64,000 nucleotides of DNA from Fistulifera solaris (taxonomy: Eukaryota > Bacillariophyta > Bacillariophyceae > Naviculales > Stauroneidaceae), in the NCBI GenBank assembly GCA_030295235.1, contig AP026124.1:682001-746000 (forward strand), written 5' to 3'. Of the stretch, positions 22,189-34,051 are shown in pieces. Under the pieces are notes generated by a model. That model was given only the letters and a program-made list of their open reading frames with translations. It made no database searches and was not told the DNA's origin. A program made the translations under genes and the position numbers. Every line of letters starts with the position of its first letter. The first letter of the stretch is position 1.

Positions 22189-23994
22189 ATGGCAACAATA
22201 TCAAGGAAAAAGAAGTCGCGGTCTTCGACACTAAGTTCCCTTTCTGTGATGGGGGTTTTGTGTCTCTTTGTGTGCGTTCTCCTCGCGTTCGTGATGATCA
22301 TTACGGTCGATAACAGTCTCGAGGAAGAAAAAAACGCGCACGAGTTAAATACTGTCCTGGAACAAGACGCGACGGGTATTCGAAAAAGTCTCAAATCCGC
22401 GGTCCTGCAAGAACGATTTCGCTTGCGAAAGGCCCTCGAAACAATGACCGAAGGAAAAATACCGCCCCGATTGAAAGCACTTCGAGAGAAAGGACAAATA
22501 GTGGGAGAACGTTTAGCAGAAGTTCGTTCCGGAAAAGAAACCGTCCCGGAAATATTGCAAGGAGAAGGAAGTGACGGACAGCAATCGACAAAGTCGGAAA
22601 CGTTGATCGACAAGCCGCCCATTGAGCTAAACGAAATCATTCAATATCTGGATTCCTGGATTCATACATTGCACGAAGTTTTGTTGGAACATAAACACGC
22701 TACATTCGAAGGCATTTGGCAAGCGTATCATGATTTAACTGTCAAAACGCTATATCCGTGGGACCGAGAATATTTGCAGCGGATGCCTCCCCGTCGTGAC
22801 GATGGCTCGATTTTTCTTTCCGTAGCCACCTATCGCGATGAAAACTGCTTTAATACTATTTACAATGCTTACGGGAAGGCCAAGAATCCAGAAAAGCTCT
22901 TTGTTGGTCTCGTGCAGCAGAATTGTCACGAGAATTGCAAGTCGGGAGTGCTCAGCAATTTAACTATGGTCGATGTACCGCCGGACGATGACTGCCACAA
23001 ATTATTCTGTGAGTCAGACTTGGGAAAATATTGCGATCAGATTCGTGTTTTGAACATCAATGAGCCGGAATCTCTCGGACCGTACGCGGCGCGCTATTTT
23101 ACCAGTAAGCTTTGGTATGGCGAACCGTGGTTCATGCAAATTGATGCTCACATGACGTTTGCGACACATTGGGATTCGATTAGTATCGAGATGCTCAAAG
23201 CGTGTCCGGCTCCCAAGCCAGTCTTGTCACACTATCCGCCTTCGCACACGGTCGATTTGGACAAACGAACCAAGCTACCGACCAGTCGTCTCTGTGGGCC
23301 AGTGTTTGCGACATCGGACCTTGAATCACAAATCATCCGTCTAGAAGGAGCGGCTGTATACGACAAAGAGAAGGCTCCGTTGCCTTGCTTCGCGCCATTC
23401 ACTGCGGCTGGATATTTTGTGGCTCACTCAGACTTCCTTCGAGAAGTTCCGTTCGATCCGTTTTTGCCTTGGATTTTCATGGGAGAAGAGATCATCATGA
23501 GCAGCCGTCTGTGGACGGCCGGATACGACATCTTTGGTCCCAACCAAGCCGTTGTCGGACACATGTGTAAGTAAACTCGGGGCCTGTTGAACAATACAAT
23601 ATTTCTCTGTCAATATCTTATCGATTTTGTATTTTGTACCATAGATGTGCGCCGTCACAAACCAAAGTTTTGGGAATCGGTACATCGAATGTTTACGAAT
23701 GGTGTCCACAATCCGCTTCAAGCGATGGTCTTGGATCGAGTCAAGTATCAACTTGGGTATCCAGAATCGGCAAGAGACATGCTTCCTCATAAGAGTATCT
23801 TAACGGCGGTCGATCACTATACCATGGGTACAGCTCGTCCCTTAGAAGAATACCTTCGGCTCGTTGGTCTCAACATGACAACGAAAGAAGTTACGTACTC
23901 TGGATGGTGCGAAGAGGGTACACCTCCACCAGGATTTGAACAGTATAATCACCTATATCCTGGCAAGGCGAATATGAGATTCAAAGGTAACTGA
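22189..23994 (+). CDS. GT60-type GlcNAc transferase, type II membrane protein
   Basis: Glycosyltransferase of the GT60 class (PF11397-like; the founding member adds GlcNAc to hydroxyproline of Skp1 in Dictyostelium). 575 aa in two exons, with the intron at 23567-23644. Seen: a signal anchor near residues 17-41 (VMGVLCLFVCVLLAFVMIIT), a coiled-coil stem to about residue 190, then the catalytic domain from FLSVATYRDENCFNTI, with a DxH metal motif in WFMQIDAHMTFATHWD, paired cysteines (NCHENCKSG, DDDCHKLFC) and FMGEEIIMSSRLWTAGYDIF. The signal anchor puts the enzyme in the ER/Golgi lumen, unlike cytosolic Dictyostelium Gnt1. The frame is intact. The stop is only 19 bp from the convergent neighbour. 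Confidence 0.88.
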
Positions 23995-24013
23995 GCACAT
24001 TATGTAATAAAGT

Positions 24014-25051
24014 CTACAATGTTGTTGAGGAAGATGTTTCTGCGTCGTCCCAATCGTATTGATAATCATGATTGTCCGCGATGAAGTAGAAAAAGATAGA
24101 CGATTCGTCCTCTAGGTTTTTCCACCCACCTTCCATGTGAGTTGGAACTCGAATCACATTCAACGTGTCCTTCGTAGGAATTGTCTTCCATTGAGAAAGT
24201 TTACCGATCCACGGAGCAACCTCAAATGCTCCATCTTTATGACGCTGTCTCATCCCTTCGACAATAACCTCCAGGTCGTCGCGTAATTCCACAAACGTCA
24301 CGTTCAAATTGACGATATGCATGCGTCTTTCAAGCGTGTTGGTGTTCGAGCTGGGCACTGTTTCATGATCCCAGTAACTCATCGAAAGTCGAACTTTATT
24401 CGTGTCAGTTTCGGACTCTAGTTGACTCCACGCAACGTTTCCGGATCCGGGCAAAAGAGCAGTGGGAACTACAAACGCCTCCCCCAACCATCTCATGATT
24501 TCGCCCGGTAGAAGTGCTGGATTCTTCGTATCCTCCGAAGCAATAGGAACGATTCCTTCGATACTCGCTACCATTTGAGCGGTGTCTCCTACCCAAGCGT
24601 CCCGAATGTAGATCCGTGGCCAACCCAGTTTTTGAATCAAGGCCATTTCGGCTTCCCAAACAAAGCCCGGTGAAGAATCCGACACTGAGACGGTTTGTTT
24701 AGCGGAAAAGGGGGTCCATTCGCTCTCTTCGCTCGTGCGAAAATGCCCATGCTGTGTAAAACGAAGGGATCGAATGGAAGGGAAAGGTTTATTTTGTTCG
24801 AGACTCGGTAGAGTACGCCGAAAGAAGGAACGAACAGGCGAAGGAAGGGACTCGAAGGAAGTATCGTCGATAAATTTGGCGACAATGGAGGAAGAGGAAG
24901 TGAGGAGTTTCTCTACGAGACTATCACTCTCCCTATGCCATTTATCTCCGCGCAGACCACCCCAGACGGCGACGGCAATAAGTGCAGAAAGCGCGAGAAA
25001 AGGCAAGGGAAGCTTGGAAATGTGTTTCATGGTATTCTGCAGTTGTTTCAT
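24014..25051 (-). CDS. DUF6920-type (formerly DUF6544) membrane-anchored protein
   Basis: 345 aa, one N-terminal hydrophobic segment (about 13-32, LPLPFLALSALIAVAVWGGL), the rest outside the membrane. The body matches a family common in bacteria: LPSPVRSFFRRTLP, then RFTQHGHFRTSEESEWTPFS, FVWEAEM, WVGDTAQMVASIEGIVPI, GEIMRWLGEAFVVPTALLPG and a late HMEGGWKNLEDESSIFFYFI. No enzymatic residues are recognised and the function is unknown. Bacterial flavour plus no intron suggests an old transfer from bacteria, which is inference. Clean ATG at 25051. The stop overlaps nothing but lies 19 bp from the GT60 stop. Confidence 0.75.
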   Translation of the reverse strand: MKQLQNTMKHISKLPLPFLALSALIAVAVWGGLRGDKWHRESDSLVEKLLTSSSSIVAKFIDDTSFESLPSPVRSFFRRTLPSLEQNKPFPSIRSLRFTQHGHFRTSEESEWTPFSAKQTVSVSDSSPGFVWEAEMALIQKLGWPRIYIRDAWVGDTAQMVASIEGIVPIASEDTKNPALLPGEIMRWLGEAFVVPTALLPGSGNVAWSQLESETDTNKVRLSMSYWDHETVPSSNTNTLERRMHIVNLNVTFVELRDDLEVIVEGMRQRHKDGAFEVAPWIGKLSQWKTIPTKDTLNVIRVPTHMEGGWKNLEDESSIFFYFIADNHDYQYDWDDAETSSSTTL

Positions 25052-25348
25052 TTATAGCGATTTCATTTTTGGAAACAATTTGAAAATATGCGAAGCGCTC
25101 GACACGATCACGTGCGAAGCGAAGCCAGCTATCAAGCTAGTCGTCGACATAGGCGTTGTGCGGGTGGGCAGGAATTAACGATTCGAATACACCGAAGACG
25201 GAAAGAATAGCTGTGTTTGAGTTGATTGGTACTAGTTTAACACCAGTTCGTGTTAATAAAATTAGAATATTCATGATTTGGAAACAGCGGGGTCGACAAA
25301 TCTTTCTGAGATAAAATAAACAATAAGTTCGTGCTTTATCTCATATAA

Positions 25349-25576
25349 TTAGCCTTCGTAAATCGGCTTGATCAAAGGGTGCCATTGGTGCATCCATGCA
25401 CAAAGCCAAAACAACCACATGGCGAATGTCGCTATCGAAATGACAACGTTGGCAATTGCTGCGTTGTCCTTTGATAATACGCCCGAAGACCTCGACGAGA
25501 ACACAAAGCCGACGCAGACCAAGCCCAATACCAAGTAAGCAATGGTGCCTTTAATAAGAGTTGGTGGAATACTCAT
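25349..25576 (-). CDS. ATP6V0E: V-type ATPase subunit e (Vma9/ATP6V0E)
   Basis: 75-aa membrane protein with two hydrophobic helices (GTIAYLVLGLVCVGFVFSS and VVISIATFAMWLFWLCAWMH), a short polar loop between them and the C-terminal QWHPLIKPIYEG. Size, two-helix layout and the WLxxxxxQxxPL end fit subunit e of the membrane Vo sector of the proton pump that acidifies vacuoles and Golgi compartments. Clean ATG at 25576 and stop at 25349; no intron. The protein is short, so the family call rests on layout plus a handful of positions. Confidence 0.8.
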   Translation of the reverse strand: MSIPPTLIKGTIAYLVLGLVCVGFVFSSRSSGVLSKDNAAIANVVISIATFAMWLFWLCAWMHQWHPLIKPIYEG

Positions 25577-26020
25577 GATGTCTATGAGTTATTCAAAAAT
25601 AAAGAGTTGTTTATTGCTTTATTGTCGTGCAAAGAGGTCTCTTTTTTCTTGCGGCGATGGCTGCAGCAGCAAGCAAATAGGGCAATGAAACAGCGAGCGA
25701 AATTCATTTACGGATGTTGACTATAGGTTTTAATGGACAGTTTCGGAACAGAAAGAGGTGCGCCCTAAGTAAGACTAATTATTGGCGAGAGAACGACACC
25801 GTTGGAGTAATTTCACATTTTATAAATATAGGAAGCGCTTCACGAACGGCAATGGATTGTACAAAATTTCTGAGATGGAATGCCGCGCACGAAACATTCA
25901 TCGCCCTTATCCGCCTCCAGAAAATATGACATCATTAATACGCCTTTTTGTGATAACAATCAAGTGAAGCTGTCTTTAGAATCCAATAGAATGAAACGAA
26001 AATGAGAAGATAGATAAGCA
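25577..26020. other. intergenic spacer
   Basis: About 440 bp. A short open frame at 25714-25929 has no family features and I do not support it. Otherwise AT-rich, presumably the promoters of subunit e and of the long protein to its right. Confidence 0.4.
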
Positions 26021-29000
26021 ATGAATGTCCCTACCTTGCTAAGACGGTTTGATGCCACCTTGGATTGGCTCACCGCGGTCACACCAGAGGATAATCTTGA
26101 GGATGAGTCGCAAAACTTCTATACATCGCGTCATCCACATCAAATCAAGTCGAGGCGTCGATTGCGACAGAAATTCGATAACAACTCTCCTACAATCAGA
26201 ATCATACATGAAAGGATAGTTAAGCCTGTGAATGAGGTGACCGTTGGAGGTAATTTACAGCAATGCTTATCCGACATGACTTTCATTGAACATGAAGGGG
26301 ATTTTCAAGAGGATATTCAGATTTCGCCTAAAATGACGCCAAGAGCTATTCCTCGGCGCAATAAATACACGATTAAGAGAAGAAACAGGTCTGATAGAGA
26401 TCACGAGCGCCCTTGGACACCAGATAGCCTGTCGAGGCCATCCAACTCGTCCGACTCCTGTATACGAGACGACAAGTACATTCCAACTAGCCAAAAGGCA
26501 TCCACGAAACAGTCATGTCGAGAAACACGATGGTGTGGGATGAAAAATGCTCCACCTCGTCGAAGATCGGCACCTTCTGACTCGTCTCGGCGAAAAGATT
26601 ACGACGTTTCTTTCATTAAGGACGACATGTCGCAAATTGCAACGAACCGAGAAAATTCTCGAAAATTACCTTCAAGGGAACAAATGAATTATTATTTACA
26701 CACTCATCATCCTGTTCGATTAAAAGAGACCCGTAATCACGATGAAGAGTGCGAAAAACGACAGGAAAGGCTACGCCGACGCCGCCGAAAACTTCTCTCC
26801 GTGTCCGTTGATCGTCCGAATTCAGATCCAGTGTATAGTCGGCATGATACTCCTGTCAGCAAGAACAGGGCACTGACTACAGAGCAAGTCAGTAATCATA
26901 TTCAAAAATTCGGTGAATGCATGGATCCAAATAGCGACCTTGGTATGTTTGCGTATGAGCTCCAAAATTCTTTGGGTACAATAAGCTTATCGGAAGAGGA
27001 GCTCGGGGTACCAGGTCTAGCGTGCAAAGCGCACAATAAGCAAAACGCGATTTGTGGTACAATAGATGATACCACGAATGATGGTACTTTGTTGGGGGAT
27101 GAGATCTGTGCCCGACTCTCGGGGACTCTCGCGACCGCTATCGACGGAGTAAATGCCTGCTTTCACCGACGTGCTGCTGCGAAAAGCCGACGCCCGTCCT
27201 CATCGTACATATTACCTAAATATAGCCAAGAATTGAGATGGCCCATGACGCATTCTCAGCTCGAACAAATTTGGGGCGATGAGATCCACGTGCTCCGCTT
27301 GAATGATTTTGTGTCTTCGTACGACCGGAGAGATGGAAGAGAGACTGTAGCTTCTTTATCACCTAGAAGCAACCGTGAACAACCTCCGCAAGGCACGTCT
27401 ACATATTTCGACTACGTCACAATTAAAAACATCCCTTTTGTACAGGGGAATGGATGTCGCTGTTGCTCCAACGTGCTACATACCAACTACAAATGAACCA
27501 CAACCAACGATGGCCAACACGAAACCACAAGAACCCACTGTATCTTCAGCCGAAACGACCTGTTCGACGCCATGTGCACCAGTGACAAACATGCCAGTCG
27601 AATGCTCGCCCCACCAAGCGTCGACCCTGGTTCAAACGCAAAGCAGTAACACACCGTCGAAATCCGACCGAGGAACTGATTGTACGGGTCGGAATAATAT
27701 TGAAATCCAACTTCCGGAAGAACTTGTCGGTAGTGGTGAAGAAGTCACATTGCAGTGCCACGACAATGAGGGTAAAACAATAATTTCGCTTGGCGTGAGC
27801 TTTTGCGACGAGAAGAAAGACAATGACACTCAAAGCAAGCTACAGGAATTCTCGCGAAAAGATCGTTCGACAAGTACTTTAGATCCTGAGACGTTAGAAA
27901 GCACTGTAGACAAGACTGATTTGCTATCAAATTCACAAGAATTCGCCGCTTTGCCAGGCATTTCAATCTTGGACATATCTAGCCCGCTACAGCAATATTC
28001 GAAAATAGACCCGCCAACAAACACAATCGGATTCGATCCTCGAGTGGACAGTGTGGACAGCACTGCTCCATCACCTAGCGTAGAGGATACTGGCACGTTA
28101 CAAGACAGGTCAAATGCAGATATTTCATGTGATTTGAAGGAACCAGCAAAAGATGATTGGCGCTTGAGTGGAATACTAGTAAGCACACCGAAAAACCCTT
28201 CTGAAACTTCACCAGTTTTTGAAGACAGTCGTACGCGCAATTTGCAACCCAATCCTAGTGATTTTTGGGATGGTGAAATCGAATTTATAGAGCATTCTAG
28301 TGCTTCCATCAGACGCCAAAGAAGCTCTTTTAAAAAGTATGCCAGTGAAGCCCGTGAACGGTCGCTCTATTCTTCTGGGACATCAAAAGACCATACTTCT
28401 TGTGAGACATCGGGTAGGGTGAAGCATCTAGACCTTGGTCATTTACTCTCATGTCCCGCGGAGGTAGAAAGACCAGTGGATCAGCTTCGACTACAACAAG
28501 ATGTAGACAAGGCAGTAGATGCCGCAAAAGTGAACGAAGACTCGTTACCCCTTGTTGATGAAGCGCGAGCTTGTGCTAGTGATTCGACAGGCGATGATAT
28601 TCAAGAATTAGAACACATTGAAATTGTTCACGTCGAGGAAAGCTTTGATCAAGGGGACTTCTTCCAGTCAGGCGAGACCAATGGAATAATTTTTGCTGCT
28701 TCCCAAACGGGTGCTATCGGGAACGATTTGAAAGGGGAAGGAGATGAGACAAATCATGAAGATAAAACAGACAATCTCGACGATACTTCATCGGCAGACA
28801 AGTCTCGCTCTTCTAAATCACTTTCCGAACCGTGCGTTGAAGACATCAGTGAAAGCTCGTCTGTTAATGTAGACGAGTATCACGCTACATTCCTAGGAGT
28901 TATTCCGGGAAAGATTCCCACTTTCTCTAAAAAAAGCAGAAATATTTACTGCCGATGAAGGAAACATTGAATCGGCTGATCAGAAAGGCTATTTTGCTTC

Positions 29001-31456
29001 TGCTACGGCAAGCTTGGCTTCCAAGGCGCAGTCTACGAAAACTGATGCCGAGTTCATCGGATGTTATTCAGAGGGAGCGCGATTGCAGAATGCAGTAAGA
29101 GCTGAGACAAAGCTCTTGACGAATCAGTCGGCTTTATCGCTTGTTCCTGCTAATCCTTCGGCATCCTCCGTTCTTTTCTTTAAACCAACAATCAACGTTT
29201 TTGGGGGCGAATCTGGAGCGAATGACCTTGCAGCGTTGACTCGTGCATTTAGTAAAATGCCAGACGTATCCTCAGGAATCTCAGACAAAGAAACATCATG
29301 TAAATCGCCTTTTGAGTTCAATCGTGAAAGTAACATCAAGTCGAAAACCGACGATCGTTGGTGCGGACCTTTCTGTGATAATGACGATGATTCGTTTACC
29401 AAAGAATTATCTCGATTGGCTACCTCTGAGAGGTTACTCAGGGAAGAGCTAGAATCTTTTCAAAGAAAACTCTCCAGAGCTAGCGAAACCAGAACCATCA
29501 TTGATCTGTCGATGATTGATGACTCATATGGTTCAACTTTCTCAGTCAACGGCGATAAACACCGATGGGATTGGAAATCTAACACATTGAAGTACGGAAC
29601 AATCACTGACCCATTGCCTCACGAAGACTGCTGCTCGAGTCGTTATATCACATCGTCAACTGGGCTCGCGTCAAGTTTAAATAGAAAAACTCAATTTGGA
29701 AACCAAGATAGACGACTCGCTTACCACTCTTGTCAAACGCAATTCGATAGCGGAACGCAACGTGCGCCATTGACCGCTATTCCTCGAAACGAGGATCCCC
29801 CCCTACAGAAGGCAGTGTATACAGCAACCTCCGCGATCTGTCAATTACGCTAGCGCGAGTGATGAACGAGTCGACGCAAAAATTAATTTACTTCGATCTC
29901 GTTTAGATCAAAAGCGGAGTGCATTACGTACCGCAATTGATTCGCAAAGGATTTCCGTACAAACGGATCATATCGAAGAGGAGGACACCAGCAGTTTCGG
30001 TTATGCTGGAAGCAACATAATGCGTACAAGGTTAGAGAGTGACCAGTCGGTAGAGGAAATCTCGGAGAGGTCAGAAAATGATCCATTAGAGAGAACTCTT
30101 GGTTATTGCGCAGGGAATGCTTTGAACATCAATGGACCATCTCCGACCTCCTTCATAAAGTCTACATCGCTTGCCATCGATCATCAAGAAAACACATCTT
30201 CTAATTTATCCAGCTTATCTGCTAAACAGCCAAAAAGCGACAACCAGTTCAGCCAGGTCAACAATTGCCGAAATCGACCTGAATCTGGAGATTATCTTAC
30301 GAGAACGTACAATTTCGATGAAGACGACTCGCTCGAGTTTCCACAGATTGAGGTAGCTTTGTCTCCTAACTCGCTCGAGTTTACAACAGACGATGGACTG
30401 ACATTTAAGGGAATCGAAATGTCGTCATTCAATTCCGGTGTGAATTCGAACGCTCTCATGGATGTCTGCTTTGTCAAGTCAGAAGCAGAGACAGGGATAT
30501 CGCCAATTCAAAACGAAAATGAGCTGGTCACACATGGAGAAGAAAGCAAATTATCCGAGAGCAAGAGCTCCGGTTATATCACACTCTCCGATGATTCGTC
30601 CAGCTTTCGGTTCTCTGAATCAGACGGAAGCAGACAGTTATCTCGACATAGCACACCTCCAGGCGTGACCGCGTCTTACTCGACCACAAGTTCATTGTCG
30701 TTCCAGGAACATCTGCCTGTTTTCGCTCGACAAGAAAATTCAATTGGAAGTCTTTCTTCGCGGCTATCGCTCACAACTATCGACTCTTCTAAAGCCGAGC
30801 AGATGCTTGTTTCGTACCGTGAATCACAGCAGTGCATGGATCCCCACTCAGTCAGTCATTTCCCGGCTCGACACGCACCTTCACAGAACACCAGTGCCGC
30901 CTCTCGTCTCCGCCTTGTTCGATTTGATTTACCGCTTCTTTCAGAGCCACAAATTCCCTATTATATATCATCGGATGTTGACGACATCGATGCTTACGTC
31001 CCAGGAAGTAGCGATGTCTTTACAGATCCCTTTCTTTCCAGCCTATCGACGGGGCAAAGCACTCATGCATCAAAAGCAGACCCACCGGGTTGTCTCGAAA
31101 AAGATCCTGATGAATACCTGAAAGACGAGGCAAAATTCAAACCAAGATTTGCGTTGAACAACTCTCACACAACCAAGAACGGATGCCCTTCTGATGCTGG
31201 ACAAATTGAGAAGAAAAGAGAAGCAGTACACAAGAAGAAGGTTCCCTTGAAACGCTCGCAACAAGTTTCTTCTTGTCAAGCTCCAAGGGAAATACGAATC
31301 TCAGTTCCGTCCAAGAATACCTACCTAGACAAACTCAAGTTGTCCAGGGACCTGAGGAAATCCATTTTGTTGGGTCACAAAAGAAATCCCAGCTTTTGTA
31401 ATTGTAAAAACTCATTTGTTAACGCTAACAGAGACTCGTTGCTTTCAGTTCCTTGA
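26021..31456 (+). CDS. very long Ser/acid-rich protein, function unknown
   Basis: About 1811 aa, one reading unit spread over three frames. I recognise no domain in the first 450 residues except dense Arg/Ser and acidic tracts. Further in: a region near 27240 (ELRWPMTHSQLEQIWGDEIH), long Ser/Thr/Asp/Glu stretches, and a short coiled-coil-like segment at about 29.85-29.95 kb (SNLRDLSITLARVM, then INLLRSRLDQKRSALRTAID). No signal peptide or membrane helix. Four one-base slips: an extra G at 27445-27448, an extra A in A7 at 28929-28935, a missing C at 29797-29803 and a missing A at 29879-29883; they cancel, and 5436 nt is a whole number of codons. Coding is inferred from the continuous Ser/acid composition across slips. 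Two separate genes is the alternative. Confidence 0.6.
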
Positions 31457-31842
31457 CTTTCGTTTAGCAACAAGCTTAGTGTGCAGACCCTTTCGTTTCT
31501 GTGAACTTAGTTTTAAATCCGTTTTGGACATCGAGGGTTAAGGATAATTAGATGGAGAATCATCACCAAAAAATGACCGGTACCGAATTGGTACAAAATT
31601 ATTTAGTCTCCGCCCAGATTTAATGTAGATCTTGTTTTTTACATAAAATCTACTCGCGAAAACGTCGCCGTTATCGCCTTTTGATGTTTGACGGCCATGT
31701 GTACCTACGTAGTACTATAGTACGTAGTACTTGGTATTGGGACAAAAAAATACTCCGCTATCTCTTTCCACTTTCTGTGAAGGAAAATCTACCACCACAT
31801 CAAACTGACGACTTTGTGATCTGTCATATTGTGATACAAACC
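31457..31842. other. spacer with a direct repeat
   Basis: About 390 bp. Near 31704-31732 the 10-mer TACGTAGTAC occurs twice, separated by TATAG. The rest is AT-rich and probably holds the promoter of the next gene. Confidence 0.4.
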
Positions 31843-33943
31843 ATGAATCTACAAGCCCCAAGAGCATTTTCACGAAGAGAAAAAAGCTCACGGTCGCAAG
31901 CCGCGTATCTACGCTTCAGAGAGCGCCGGTTCAAAGCCAATCGAGGTCCGCGTGGAGCGCCTTATCACCATTCTGTCAAGCTTTGAGGAATCAACAATCG
32001 ACTCTTCAAGCGACTCTAGTATCGGATCAAGCTTTTCTGAAGACAGCTATGAGATTTTGGGTGTGATTACTCAATTGGAAAATTTCATTGTGCGAGAAAT
32101 CGGTAATGTGATGGATGATGATTCAATGTGCAACGACGATGACTATTCTCAAACTGGATATTGGGCTAGCGGCGCCTTCAGTCAAGACTTTAGTGTCCTG
32201 CCCTCAAAACATAGCATAGTAAAATCCGAGGAATGGAAGCGAAAGACAGGCGGGACCGTTGAAGAAATCCTTGCGTGCCCCACGAACGAAAGTTTGTCGT
32301 TGTTGCCAATGGATATTCCTCTAGTTCAAAATCGCCGAAGCAAAGAACTTGACCAACAATACGATTCGAAAAAGGAGGCTGGAATATCCGAGAAGTCATT
32401 TCCTCAATCGGCTAAAAGTGGTAATAGCAAAGTTAGGAAGAGCAAGGATCACTGCCATCTAAGTGATTCTCTCAAAGAGATCCAAACGAACAATCTGCCC
32501 GGCAGAGGCATCCGATACGAACTTACATCTGCGTCGTTTGAGGGACAGAGTAGGTACACTGAATCTCATAGCGTTCGCATGTCCCAATCAAATTTGTCGC
32601 ACAGTATTCGGAAGAAGACCGGCACGACCGGTCTATCAAAACTTTTCCAGGACAATACGACGTTTCACGGGACCGCGAATGATGATCAAACCAATAATGA
32701 TACTGTGAAATTTGCCGTACTAAAGTCTGGAATAAGCAAGAATGCAGCCAGAGATTTCCAAGTCGATGAAAATCTGAAGGAAACTACTGACCAGAAGCAC
32801 TATACCGGAGACGTGAGTGCAGGCGAAACGATAGACGAAGAGAACCAGGTGCGAAATTTTGCGCTGAGTGTTGGAGCAATTCACGATAAACCGATGACGA
32901 GCAATTGTCAGCACAGTCTATGCGCAGAAGAAGCGGAACCTAGTTGCAGGCGGTTGCAGGGGCAGATGATGAAGAATCGAAGAAGCCTTAGCTTGATGCC
33001 GTCTAAATTTCAGTCTATCATCACGACATTTGATTCGCGGAAGAAGATGAGTGACTGGAAAATAAAGCTATTCAAACGGTTTGATCGAGCGAAAAGACAA
33101 GATGGTAATTTGAAATCCGCAAAAGAAGAAGGTGATGGTGGACCACATGGTGTCCGTGAACTCGATTGTGCCGAGAACAGTCTTCCAACTGTTTTTTGCA
33201 ATGTACCGCCAAATAAATCTCTCCCACTTGAGAGCGAAAGGAAACCCAGTGAAGATTGCTTTATTTCTAACAATCCTGAAGCAATAAAGATTCTTGCAAC
33301 ATGCTTGGTCAATGACAACCTTGCAAACCCTATTCCGGTATCACTAAGAGAATCGTTGCAAGCGGATTATGTTGATCAAACTACGCTCCTTGACGTTGGT
33401 CAGGAAGTCGTGGGAGAATTTGAATGTTCGATTGTTACCCCAAAAAGAAATCTGGGGGATTTGTTGCGTCGTCCTTTCCGTAAATCACAAGATTGTGCTA
33501 ACTCGGAGCATGCTTTTAAGAGAGAAATATTGATCGAGGCGAATGTAGAATCGGTTACGGGATGCCGACATGAGACAAACAGTGGAATAAAATGGCACAA
33601 GAACGGAGTTTCTTTTAGTAACTCGATAAGCACCGGATCTACCACATCTCTGCATGAAAATATTTCTGAATCGACGAAGCCAGAAAATCACCACCGAAGT
33701 AAAGAGATCTCGGCAGCTACAAAACGCGAGATCCAGAGACTAATTAGTGATATGGCATCTCTGAAACACGTCGGAAGCTCGAACGCAAAATTTGCCCTAA
33801 AGTCTTTGAAAGAACTAGCTGTACTGGGCGGCACTGTTCAGGATCGCCCTTACCGTGTTGACGAACAACAAAAGTCGTACTCACTGTTTGGCGTTGCAGA
33901 CGATTTCACCAATATTTTTTCATGCAATTGTAAAGCCCAGTAA
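31843..33943 (+). CDS. long Ser-rich protein, function unknown
   Basis: About 699 aa from the ATG at 31843 (MNLQAPRAFSRREK) to the stop at 33943. The A6 run at 31880-31885 has one A too many; with five the N-terminus runs on as AHGRKPRIYASESAGSKPIE and VRVERLITILSSFEESTIDS. Short helix-like segments occur near the start (YEILGVITQLENFIVREIGN) and the end (REIQRLISDMASLKHVG, FALKSLKELAVLGG); the middle is basic and Ser rich. No domain recognised. It follows the other long Ser-rich gene on the same strand, and both end in a CNCK-containing tail, a weak hint of relation. Confidence 0.6.
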
Positions 33944-34051
33944 CTATTTTGTGCGTTATCAATCTATAAACACGCTTATACGTTATATCTAGATTGAGAA
34001 TAGGAAATATATATCACGAATACAACTTTTACCCACTGCAGCACGAGCTTA

